A stretch of DNA of 12,717 nucleotides, taken from contig PHDR01000037.1 of NCBI GenBank assembly GCA_002841035.1, forward strand, positions 1 through 12,717, read 5' to 3'. Shown one piece after another: positions 1 through 6,445 of this stretch (within the stretch, counting starts at the first letter, position 1; every line of letters begins with the position of its first letter). Below the pieces are notes generated by a model, which saw only the letters and a program-made list of their open reading frames with translations, was not told the DNA's origin and searched no databases. The DNA is from Bacteroidetes bacterium HGW-Bacteroidetes-12. GTDB lineage: Bacteria; Bacteroidota; Bacteroidia; Flavobacteriales_E; Vicingaceae. The translations under genes and the position numbers were made by a program.

Positions 1-2
1 AC

Positions 3-386
3 AGTAGCTGGAGTCATTTTTTAATTAGCAAACCCATACTATCAAAAGTAGGGTGGTTTGATGAGCGTTTTCCAGGTGTTGGCTATGAAGATCAAGATTA
101 TGAAATTAGGTTAGCATTACGGGATATCCCTTTTATAGATATTAAAGTAAACCATTTAAAAAACATTGTTTATCAAACAAAAGATTTCTCCTACGGAAAA
201 AACATAGAAACAGATTATAAAAAATACTCCAGTTCTAATGGAAAACATTATTTTAGCAAATGGGAAACTTCTGATACAGCAAAACAAGGGTTTATTTATG
301 TTCGCATCATACAAGGTTATGCTAAACTGAAAGATGGAATGGAAACACCAAATTTTTATCCTGACCTGAACGAAGTGAAAGCATGA
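3..386 (+). CDS. Family 2 glycosyltransferase, C-terminal part (5' end outside window)
   Basis: Open reading frame entering from the left edge (codons in phase from base 3) and ending at TGA 384-386; 127 residues are visible. Residues about 18-40 carry GWFDERFPGVGYEDQDYEIR. This matches the acceptor-side motif of GT-A glycosyltransferases of family GT2 (often annotated as a galactosyltransferase C-terminal domain), in which the ED pair supplies the catalytic base. The nucleotide-sugar-binding N-terminal half is not in the window. The protein would act at the cytoplasmic face of the inner membrane, adding one sugar to a lipid-linked glycan. It is the first visible gene of the + strand polysaccharide operon; 50 bp of A/T-rich sequence with no recognisable signal separates it from the acyltransferase. 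Family assignment is fairly sure; donor and acceptor are unknown. Confidence 0.75.
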   Translation, partial: SSWSHFLISKPILSKVGWFDERFPGVGYEDQDYEIRLALRDIPFIDIKVNHLKNIVYQTKDFSYGKNIETDYKKYSSSNGKHYFSKWETSDTAKQGFIYVRIIQGYAKLKDGMETPNFYPDLNEVKA

Positions 387-436
387 ACACCTATAAAAAA
401 AGAATAGAAATATCCTTCATAAATACAATTTAAATA

Positions 437-1009
437 ATGATTGAATTGATAATTTATCTAGAAACAGCTTGTCGGAATTTAAGATACCGATGCAAAGGAC
501 GTTGGTTTAAACTTTATTTATTATTACACGGTTGCAAAGTAGGAAAAAACTTAAAATGCATTGAATTTCCGAAGTTTAGAGAAGTTCCTAAAAAAAACAT
601 TAAAATTGGAAACCATGTTACCTTAGGACGAAATGTAATTTTTGAAATTGGACACGAAGGAAAACTAATCCTTGGAAACAATGTGTTGTTAGCCGATAAT
701 ATTTTATTAAGTACCATTTCTGAAATTAAAATTGACGATTGGGCTGCAATTGCCGAAAATGTAAGCATTAGAGGTAGTTTTCATGAAATGAAACAAAATA
801 AACCTTATCGAACTCAAGGAAATATTTCTGAACCTATTATTTTAGGAGAAGACACTGGAATTGGAGCTGGTTGTATTGTCTTAATGGGTACAACTGTTCC
901 AAAAGGTGCATTTATTGGAAGTAATTCAACCGTTACAAAAAAAGATGAGTTAGAAGAGTATGGAATTTATGGAGGAACTCCGCTGAAATTATTGAAAAAA
1001 AGAAATTAA
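437..1009 (+). CDS. Hexapeptide-repeat (left-handed beta-helix) acyltransferase
   Basis: 190 residues, ATG start, TAA stop. From about residue 52 to 168 the sequence has the spaced I/L/V-G-x-x pattern of the left-handed beta-helix, for example IKIGNHVTLGRNV, LILGNNVLLADN and GIGAGCIVLMGTTVPKGAFIG. The loop SFHEM holds His116, in the place of the catalytic histidine of the CatB/WbbJ/maltose-acetyltransferase-like family. The C-terminus GGTPLKLLKKRN matches the family's G-x-P-A-K-x-I/L tail. The basic N-terminal 50 residues are of the type seen in polysaccharide-locus members. The likely reaction is acetyl transfer from acetyl-CoA to a hydroxyl or amino group of a sugar, as a trimer in the cytoplasm; the acceptor cannot be read from sequence. 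The repeat array begins 9 bp after the stop codon. Family is confident, substrate unknown. Confidence 0.85.
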   Translation: MIELIIYLETACRNLRYRCKGRWFKLYLLLHGCKVGKNLKCIEFPKFREVPKKNIKIGNHVTLGRNVIFEIGHEGKLILGNNVLLADNILLSTISEIKIDDWAAIAENVSIRGSFHEMKQNKPYRTQGNISEPIILGEDTGIGAGCIVLMGTTVPKGAFIGSNSTVTKKDELEEYGIYGGTPLKLLKKRN

Positions 1010-1017
1010 AAATATAG

Positions 1018-1073
1018 ATCTCCCGCAAATTTATGCAGAAAAACATCAGCGGTAATCAGTGTAATCAGCGGGC
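1018..1073 (+). repeat. Palindromic repeat copy 1 (subtype A, short left arm)
   Basis: Starts ATCTCCCGCAAATTTATGCA and ends with AATCAGCGGGC. The left arm has two CGCAgATTTA-like subunits and the right arm three ATCAGCGGTA-like subunits, so the palindrome is lopsided. It begins 9 bp after the acyltransferase stop codon. The stretch 1045-1092 (right arm plus linker) is identical over 48 bp to 1137-1184 of copy 2. Confidence 0.85.
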
Positions 1074-1100
1074 AAAAAAAGTAAAAACTAGACAGAATTA

Positions 1101-1165
1101 ATCTCCCGCAGATTACGCAGATTTACGCAGAAATAGATCAGCGGTAATCAGTGTAATCAGCGGGC
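1101..1165 (+). repeat. Palindromic repeat copy 2 (subtype A, most complete)
   Basis: The best-folded copy. C1105-C1109 pairs with G1160-G1164, and pairing continues inward through three 9-10 nt subunits. The subunit GCAGATT on the left faces AATCAGC on the right, which leaves one A-A mismatch per subunit (1110/1159, 1119/1150, 1129/1140). The loop lies around 1132-1137. It shares a 48-bp identical stretch with copy 1 at an offset of 92 bp. Confidence 0.9.
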
Positions 1166-1192
1166 AAAAAAAGTAAAAACTAGATAGAAAAA

Positions 1193-1258
1193 ATCTCTTA
1201 CAGATTTCGGAGATTTACGCAGAAAAAACATCAGCGGTAATCAGCGAGATTTTTGGGC
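1193..1258 (+). repeat. Palindromic repeat copy 3 (subtype B), upstream of the GxxExxY gene
   Basis: The left arm begins TCTCTTACAGATTTCGGAGA, and the right arm is of the form ATCAGCGGTAATCAGCGAG followed by ATTTTTGGGC. Bases 1194-1252 match 1654-1711 of copy 4 except for one extra A. Similarity continues through the linker to 1280, inside the first codons of the GxxExxY gene, so this copy forms the gene's leader. Start codon selection (ATG 1271) falls just outside the palindrome. Confidence 0.88.
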
Positions 1259-1270
1259 AAAAAGAAAAAT

Positions 1271-1648
1271 ATGACAGAAAATCAAATTTCATATAAAATA
1301 AGAGGTGCTATTTTTAAAGTGTATAATGAACTCGGGCCAGGATTATTTGAATCAGTTTATGAAGCGGCTTTAGTTTATCAACTTGAAAAAGATGGATTAA
1401 AAGTAGAATCCCAAGTTACAGTTCCTGTATTTTATGATAATAATAAATTAGATTTAGCTTTTAGATTAGATATTTTAGTTGAAGATAAAGTAATTATAGA
1501 AGTTAAATCAGTTGCAGAATTAGCTAAAGTTCATCATAAACAGATTGTTAATTATCTTAAACTTACAAAACTAAAACTAGGTATATTGGTAAATTTTAAT
1601 ACAGATGATATATCAGAATCTATATACAGAAAAGTAAATAATTTATAA
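1271..1648 (+). CDS. GxxExxY protein, PD-(D/E)XK nuclease-like (PDDEXK_3 family)
   Basis: 125 residues from ATG 1271. A TTG 18 bases upstream lies inside the palindromic repeat and is not preferred; proteins of this family usually begin within about ten residues of the first helix. The family signature G24-L-F-E27-S-V-Y30 is present, followed by D67 (RLDILV) and E77-V-K79 (IIEVKSV). Together they give the D...E-x-K core of the PD-(D/E)XK nuclease fold, with Q91-I-V-N-Y95 in the following helix. These are the TIGR04256/PF13366-type features; the cellular role of the family is not established, and nuclease activity here is inference from intact active-site residues. It has no evident link to sugar chemistry and appears to be a passenger in the operon. 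Its first ten bases and its leader are duplicated after the gene. The body is noticeably AT-rich. Confidence 0.88.
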   Translation: MTENQISYKIRGAIFKVYNELGPGLFESVYEAALVYQLEKDGLKVESQVTVPVFYDNNKLDLAFRLDILVEDKVIIEVKSVAELAKVHHKQIVNYLKLTKLKLGILVNFNTDDISESIYRKVNNL

Positions 1649-1652
1649 CACA

Positions 1653-1716
1653 TTCTCTTACAGATTTCGGAGATTTACGCAGAAAAACATCAGCGGTAAT
1701 CAGCGAGATTTGCGGG
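1653..1716 (+). repeat. Palindromic repeat copy 4 (subtype B), downstream of the GxxExxY gene
   Basis: Begins 4 bp after the GxxExxY stop codon. It is nearly identical to copy 3 over the palindrome; the right arm ends ATTTGCGGG rather than ATTTTTGGGC. With the linker (to 1739) it duplicates 1194-1280 with one indel and four substitutions, giving the gene long direct-repeat flanks. Confidence 0.88.
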
Positions 1717-1729
1717 TAATAAGAAAAAT

Positions 1730-1816
1730 ATGACAGAAATAATCTCCCGCAGATTTACGCAGAAAAAAACATCAGCGGTAATCAACGAGATTTTTGGGGA
1801 ATTTAAAAAAAAATGA
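1730..1816 (+). other. Possible 28-codon leader reading frame made of repeat sequence
   Basis: ATG 1730 lies in the duplicated start region of the GxxExxY gene (AAGAAAAATATGACAGAAA at 1721-1739). It opens a frame of 28 codons through repeat copy 5 and ends at TGA 1814-1816, overlapping the ATG (1813-1815) of the next glycosyltransferase as ATGA. Because it has the same leader as a real start codon, it could be translated and couple ribosomes into the glycosyltransferase. The peptide is basic and resembles nothing I recognise. The arrangement may also be chance. Confidence 0.25.
1742..1799 (+). repeat. Palindromic repeat copy 5, in the leader of the downstream glycosyltransferase
   Basis: Begins ATCTCCCGCAGATTTACGCA and ends AACGAGATTTTTGGGG. 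It has a two-subunit left arm and a right arm of the subtype B form, with AACGAG where the other copies have CAGCGAG. It ends 13 bp before the ATG of the GT2 gene, so its hairpin would lie in the leader of that mRNA segment. Confidence 0.85.
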
Positions 1817-2616
1817 ACAATCCACTCGTATCCATAATAACAGTAGTTTTCAATGGCGAAAAGCATTTGGAACAAACCATTAAAAGTGTGTTAGAACAAA
1901 CTTACACCAACATCGAATATATTATTATTGATGGGGCATCTACCGATGGAACATTAAACATCATAAAAAAATATGAAACCCAAATAACCACATTTATTTC
2001 TGAAAAAGATACGGGAATTTACAATGCCATGAACAAAGGATTAGCATTGGCAACAGGAGAAATAATAGGTATTTTAAATGCCGATGATTATTATTACGAA
2101 AAAACAATAGAACTGGTTGTTCAGGCTTTTATAAAGTCAAAAGCTGAAATTATTTATGGTAATTTAGTAAAACAACGCAGTTTTGAAGGTAATAATTACT
2201 TTAAAGAAGTTGCTCCAAACATTTCTTTAATGGAAAAAACAATGCCTATTTTTCATCCAGCTACTTTTGTAAAAAAAGAAGTCTATGAAAAAATAGGTAA
2301 TTTCAATGAAAAATATAAACTTTCGGCAGATTACGATTTTATTTATAGAGCTTATAATGCGAAAGCTGTTTTTGAATACCTACCTCAACCTCTTACTGTT
2401 TTTCGGATAGATGGAGCAACTAGCACCAATTGCAAATCATACAAAGAAGGTTATAAAATACTTTCTTCTTATAGCTCCCCCCATGACAAACAAATGAGGA
2501 TGTTAATTTATAAATGTAGAGTTAAAAATGTAGTACGATTTTTTGTTTACTTTTTATTGAACCTTTTAGGGTTAAAAAGATGGTATGAAAGAACATTGAT
2601 TGAAAAATGGAAATAA
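1813..2616 (+). CDS. Family 2 glycosyltransferase (WcaE-like)
   Basis: 267 residues, one GT-A domain. The N-terminal strand LVSIITVVFNGEKHLEQTI (residues 5-23) is the usual nucleotide-binding start. D40-G-A-S-T-D-G-T is the conserved uridine-side motif, EKDTGIYNAMNKG (64-76) is typical of the WcaE/PGL-like branch, and NADD (89-92) is the metal-binding DxD equivalent. HPATF (148-152) and SADYDF (171-176) mark the acceptor side with the catalytic acidic residues. A basic, hydrophobic tail (about 225-256) may attach it to the membrane surface. The role is transfer of one sugar from a nucleotide donor to a lipid-linked intermediate; specificity is unknown. Its upstream region is repeat copy 5, so any original leader has been displaced. 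The stop codon is 13 bp from the methyltransferase start. Confidence 0.9.
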   Translation: MNNPLVSIITVVFNGEKHLEQTIKSVLEQTYTNIEYIIIDGASTDGTLNIIKKYETQITTFISEKDTGIYNAMNKGLALATGEIIGILNADDYYYEKTIELVVQAFIKSKAEIIYGNLVKQRSFEGNNYFKEVAPNISLMEKTMPIFHPATFVKKEVYEKIGNFNEKYKLSADYDFIYRAYNAKAVFEYLPQPLTVFRIDGATSTNCKSYKEGYKILSSYSSPHDKQMRMLIYKCRVKNVVRFFVYFLLNLLGLKRWYERTLIEKWK

Positions 2617-2629
2617 GAACATTGAAAGA

Positions 2630-3352
2630 ATGAAGAAAGAAGAAGTAAAAAAGTTTTTTGAGCAAACCAACATCTATTTTAATTACGATTACAACATCAA
2701 AATTAGAACCGAAACTGTTGCTGAATTTATTGGCGATAAAAATTACCATAATGTGTTGGATATGCCTTGTGGGAATGGTTTAATATCATTAAAAAATAGT
2801 AAACAGTTTAACAGATTAACCTTGGTTGATTTTTCGGAAAACATGATTGCACTGGCAAAACAAATTACTGAGCAAGAAAAAATAACCAATGCTACGTTTA
2901 TTTGTGGTGATATTTTTGAAACAAAATTTAACGACGAGGAATTTGATTTAATCATCTCTTTAGGTATTTTAGCACATGTTGATGACATTGATAAATTTCT
3001 TAAATTCATTCAACATAAAGTCAAAAAAGGAGGGGCAATAATTATTCAAAACACCAACAGCAACCATTTTTATAGCCATTTAATTCGCTTTTATTTAGGA
3101 GTAAGAAAATTGTTGGGAAAAGATAAATATCAACTAAACAAAGTGCCAGCAAATCAAGTAGAAAATAGTTTTAAAAATGCTGATTTCACACTACAAAAAA
3201 CATTTAGATATAACCAATCGTTTATTGGATTTTCAAAATTATTCTCGAACGATAAAAAATATGAACTGACCCGAAAATGGTTCGGAAATACTGCTTACAA
3301 CAAAAATGCTTCGCTTGGAAGTGATTATATTTATTACTTCGTTAAAAATTAA
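2630..3352 (+). CDS. Class I SAM-dependent methyltransferase
   Basis: 240 residues from ATG 2630. A TTG at 2600 in the same frame would overlap the preceding gene and add ten poorly conserved-looking residues, so ATG is chosen. Motif I is V42-L-D-M-P-C-G-N-G50, the acidic end of strand 2 is D67 in LVDFSENM, G93-D94 is the next loop, and FDLIISLGILAHVDD (105-119) is the motif IV region with the hydrophobic stretch typical of Methyltransf_11/25-type domains. It transfers a methyl group from S-adenosylmethionine. In this operon the likely acceptor is a sugar hydroxyl, amino or carboxyl group or a glycan end, but this is inferred from neighbours only. A 22-bp gap separates it from the amidotransferase. 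Confidence 0.85.
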   Translation: MKKEEVKKFFEQTNIYFNYDYNIKIRTETVAEFIGDKNYHNVLDMPCGNGLISLKNSKQFNRLTLVDFSENMIALAKQITEQEKITNATFICGDIFETKFNDEEFDLIISLGILAHVDDIDKFLKFIQHKVKKGGAIIIQNTNSNHFYSHLIRFYLGVRKLLGKDKYQLNKVPANQVENSFKNADFTLQKTFRYNQSFIGFSKLFSNDKKYELTRKWFGNTAYNKNASLGSDYIYYFVKN

Positions 3353-3374
3353 AATTTACAAATACAAAATCAAC

Positions 3375-5303
3375 ATGTGTGGAATAGCTGGGATATATAA
3401 TGTGAGAGGAATTGATTTAGCTGAGATTAACACCATTTCTCAAACGCTAAAACATAGAGGTCCTGATGATGAAGGTTTTTTTCTTTCCAATAATGAAGGA
3501 CATGTTGAAGTTTGTAAAGGAGATAATACCATCAATGAATTACAACAATTAACACACGTTTTAGAAGTAAATTTCCATCCAACTTTAGCTTTATTGCACA
3601 GACGATTGTCCATCATAGATTTATCAGCATTAGGGCATCAACCCCTTATTTCTGCTGACAATAGATATGTTATGGTGTATAATGGAGAAGTGTATAATTT
3701 TAAAGAAATCCGTCAAGAACTACAACAAAAAGGATATGCTTTTAACTCCAACTCAGACACAGAAGTAGTTTTGAATGCTTTTGCTGCTTGGGGAAAATCT
3801 TGTGTAAACCGTTTTGTGGGCATGTGGGCGTTTGTTATTTACGATAAACAAGAAAACACACTAACACTTTCTCGTGATAGATTTGGGGTTAAGCCGCTTT
3901 ATTATTTTAAAAACGAACATTGTTTTGCTTTTGCTTCCGAAATAAAAGCATTGCTAAAACTTAAAGCCGTTGATAAATCAGTTTCTGAAACAAAATTAGG
4001 AGCTTACCTTGCCTTTGGAACTATTTCAGAACCTTATCAAAATTTATTTAAAAATATTTTTGATATAGAACCAGGCTGTAATTATCAGCTCAATTTAAAC
4101 ACACTTGAATTTCAAAAAGAACAATATTATTCCTTAGAAAATAAGCTCCCAAAAAACATTTCTGATATAGGTAGTAACACTCAAAAAATGGAGGCATTGT
4201 TTAATCAATCAATAGAACTACATTTGATTTCTGATGTGGAAGTAGGAACTTGTTTGAGCGGAGGGTTAGATTCAAGTGCAATAATTCATCAAGCAAGCCA
4301 GCAATTAAAACAGACACAATTAAAAACGATAACAGCAGCTTATCACGATAAATTAATAGATGAATCCAATTACGCTAAACTAGTTACAGATGATTTAACA
4401 AATGTAAATGCTTACTACACTTATCCCGATGCTGAAAAAATGATGGCAGGAATGGAAAAAATGATCTATTATCAAGATTTACCCATCGGCTCAACATCCA
4501 TTTTTGCCCATTGGGAAGTAATGAAATGTGCCAATGAACATCAAATAAAAGTATTGTTAAACGGGCAAGGTGCTGATGAAATTTTAGGTGGATATTATAA
4601 CTTTGCAGGAATTCATTTAATAGAATTATTAAAAAAATTCCAATTCAATCGGTTTTTTAAGGAATACCAACTGCTCAAACAAAATTTTACCCCTCAAATT
4701 AAAACCGCTGTTTTAAGAGCTGCCTATTATTATTTGCCCAACAACTTACAACAACATTTAAGAGCAAAAGAACGATTAAGTTACAGCTTTATTAAAGAAG
4801 ATAAATTAAACGAGCTGGATTTACAAATTCCAAAAAGAGGTGGAAAAACTTTTAACGAACACGTTAATTTAAGCCTTAAATTTGGATTGTATGAATTGTT
4901 GAGGTATGAAGACAGAAACTCCATGGCATTTTCTATAGAATCAAGAGTGCCGTTTTTAGACCATAGATTGGTTGATTTTATAAGAACATTACCAACCGAC
5001 CAAAAAATTTATGGTGGTTGGACAAAATACATTTTAAGAAAAATGCTAAATCAAAAACTAAACGACCAAGTTGTTTGGAGAAAAGATAAAAAAGGATTTT
5101 TGACCCCACAACAAGATTGGAAAAAGGACGTGATGAAAACCCTTACAAAGGAATTGAAAGAAAGCAATATTCCATCAATTATGGACAGAGATTATATTCT
5201 TAAACTTTGCGATAAAGATTTTTCACACGCTTCACATTTAAGTGAATTTTGGAGAGCTTATTCAGTAGTAAAATGGTATAATGTTTTTAATTTAAATGTT
5301 TAA
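3375..5303 (+). CDS. asnB: Glutamine-dependent asparagine-synthase-like amidotransferase (AsnB type)
   Basis: 642 residues starting MCGIAGIY. Cys2 becomes the N-terminal nucleophile of the class II (Ntn) glutaminase after Met removal, which fixes the start at 3375 rather than any of the 23 upstream codons. Glutaminase domain: RGPDDEG (28-34), HRRLSIID (75-82), N103-G-E for glutamine binding, and D128. Synthetase domain: PP-loop SGGLDSS (295-301) for ATP, GQGADEILGGY (397-407), EDRNSMAFSIESRVPFLDH (512-530) and KKGFLTP (572-578). All catalytic features of AsnB are present. Relative to the second copy in this locus there are about 25 extra residues between RGPD and HRRLSII. The known reaction is aspartate plus glutamine plus ATP to asparagine. 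In polysaccharide loci, homologues are usually proposed to amidate sugar carboxylates, and the operon context favours that here without proving it. Confidence 0.9.
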   Translation: MCGIAGIYNVRGIDLAEINTISQTLKHRGPDDEGFFLSNNEGHVEVCKGDNTINELQQLTHVLEVNFHPTLALLHRRLSIIDLSALGHQPLISADNRYVMVYNGEVYNFKEIRQELQQKGYAFNSNSDTEVVLNAFAAWGKSCVNRFVGMWAFVIYDKQENTLTLSRDRFGVKPLYYFKNEHCFAFASEIKALLKLKAVDKSVSETKLGAYLAFGTISEPYQNLFKNIFDIEPGCNYQLNLNTLEFQKEQYYSLENKLPKNISDIGSNTQKMEALFNQSIELHLISDVEVGTCLSGGLDSSAIIHQASQQLKQTQLKTITAAYHDKLIDESNYAKLVTDDLTNVNAYYTYPDAEKMMAGMEKMIYYQDLPIGSTSIFAHWEVMKCANEHQIKVLLNGQGADEILGGYYNFAGIHLIELLKKFQFNRFFKEYQLLKQNFTPQIKTAVLRAAYYYLPNNLQQHLRAKERLSYSFIKEDKLNELDLQIPKRGGKTFNEHVNLSLKFGLYELLRYEDRNSMAFSIESRVPFLDHRLVDFIRTLPTDQKIYGGWTKYILRKMLNQKLNDQVVWRKDKKGFLTPQQDWKKDVMKTLTKELKESNIPSIMDRDYILKLCDKDFSHASHLSEFWRAYSVVKWYNVFNLNV

Positions 5304-5308
5304 AAAAA

Positions 5309-6445
5309 GTGAACAAAAAACGCCCACAGGTACTCATCTTACCCGAATTTTTACCTTTTAATAAAGGATGGGGTGGTTTCACTTGGAATTACATCAATAG
5401 CATTGCTCCTTTTTGTGATATAACCATATTTCACAGTCGATTAAATGGAGAAGTTACTGGTTTAAAAGAACAAACAATAAGTGAGCAAATAAAATTAATA
5501 AGTTACTTTCCATACAAAAACAAGCCTAAAGGATTAAAAAAAATAGTGGCATACATCAGTTGGTTTAAAACTTCTTTAAAAATTACAAAAAAACTTCATC
5601 GGTTCGATTTAATACACGCACATGGAGCTGTTTTAAATGGAACATTGGCTCTAAAACTTGCACAATATTGGAACATTCCTTTTGTTTTAACCGAACACAC
5701 AGGTCCTTTTGCTTCAGTAGTAAAAGGAAAAATAAAACATTTTTGGGTAAAAAAAATAATGGAAAAAGCTGACATGGTATTAACAGTAAGCAACCACCTA
5801 AAAAATGAAATTGAAGCAAATCATATCTACCCAAAAAGAATGGAGGTTACTTATAACCCTGTTAATACAGAATTGTTTCAACTAAAAAAAAATAAATTGT
5901 TTAAAAACATAGTTTTTGCAGGAAGATTAGATGAAAATAAAGGAGGTTTGAGAGCCATTAAAGCTTTTCATGTTTTTTATAAAACCAACCCCGATTGGAC
6001 ATTTACATTGTGTGGGGATGGCAGAGAAATGAACGCAATTAAACAATATGTTGCTACCCATAAAATGGAAAGTGCCATTGCTATTAAAGGAATGTTAAAA
6101 GAAGAAGAAGTTGCTGCAATATTTCAAGCATCCGATGTGTTTATTTCACCAACCCAATTCGAAAGTTTCGGAATGGCAATAGCTGAAGCTATGGCGTGTG
6201 GGTTGCCTGTTATTACTACCAATAAAACCGCACCAAAAGAATATGTAACCAAAAACAATGGTGTTTTGTTAAATGTAGATTCGATTGATGAAATGGCAAA
6301 AGCATTGTCTGACATCACTTCAAATTTACATCAATTTAATGCCGAAAATAGTAGGACACAAATTATAAATCAGTTTGGTTTTACTCATTTTGGTAACCGA
6401 ATGTTTTCTATTTACACATCATTAATGGTTGATAAGAACTCTTGA
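5309..6445 (+). CDS. Family 4 glycosyltransferase
   Basis: 378 residues, two Rossmann-like domains of the GT-B fold. The start is GTG 5309: an in-frame stop at 5288-5290 leaves no ATG upstream, and the first strand (PQVLILPEFLPFNKGWGG) follows at once. N-terminal domain: the glycine-rich GWGGFTWNY, and FDLIHAHG and VLTEHTGPF. The C-terminal domain opens at about 199 with NIVFAGRLDENKG (donor binding), followed by CGDG (235-238). E285 and E293 form the EX7E motif in ESFGMAIAEAMACGLPV, which contacts the nucleotide sugar. The retaining transfer extends a lipid-linked glycan at the cytoplasmic membrane. It is 5 bp after the amidotransferase stop and overlaps the next gene by four bases. Family confident, linkage unknown. 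Confidence 0.9.
   Translation: MNKKRPQVLILPEFLPFNKGWGGFTWNYINSIAPFCDITIFHSRLNGEVTGLKEQTISEQIKLISYFPYKNKPKGLKKIVAYISWFKTSLKITKKLHRFDLIHAHGAVLNGTLALKLAQYWNIPFVLTEHTGPFASVVKGKIKHFWVKKIMEKADMVLTVSNHLKNEIEANHIYPKRMEVTYNPVNTELFQLKKNKLFKNIVFAGRLDENKGGLRAIKAFHVFYKTNPDWTFTLCGDGREMNAIKQYVATHKMESAIAIKGMLKEEEVAAIFQASDVFISPTQFESFGMAIAEAMACGLPVITTNKTAPKEYVTKNNGVLLNVDSIDEMAKALSDITSNLHQFNAENSRTQIINQFGFTHFGNRMFSIYTSLMVDKNS

Larger units (their letters stand above)
1018..1799 (+). mobile_element. Putative GxxExxY gene-plus-palindromic-repeat cassette
   Basis: Composite unit of five similarly oriented palindromic repeat copies separated by A-rich linkers of about 20-27 nt, with a GxxExxY gene between copies 3 and 4. 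It sits between an acyltransferase and a glycosyltransferase that otherwise read as one operon, so it looks like an insertion. The sequence shows the repeats, their uniform orientation, and the duplication of the start-codon region of the gene (1262-1280 equals 1721-1739). Mobility is inference: no transposase, terminal inverted repeats or target duplication were identified. From memory of Bacteroidota genomes, GxxExxY genes are often accompanied by repeats of this CGCAGATTTA type. Confidence 0.45.

Noticed and set aside
1253..1270. TTG start adding six codons to the GxxExxY gene
   Set aside because: It lies inside the right arm of repeat copy 3, and the ATG at 1271 gives a family-typical N-terminus.
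1018..1799. Repeat array as a CRISPR
   Set aside because: The units are long palindromes and the intervening linkers are similar to one another rather than unique; a gene lies inside the array and no cas gene is present.
2600..2629. TTG start for the methyltransferase overlapping the GT2 gene
   Set aside because: ATG 2630 lies after the GT2 stop and just before the first helix; the extra residues carry no recognisable motif.
3306..3374. Upstream start of the first amidotransferase
   Set aside because: It would place 23 residues before the catalytic Cys, which must be N-terminal after Met removal; the region overlaps the methyltransferase 3' end.
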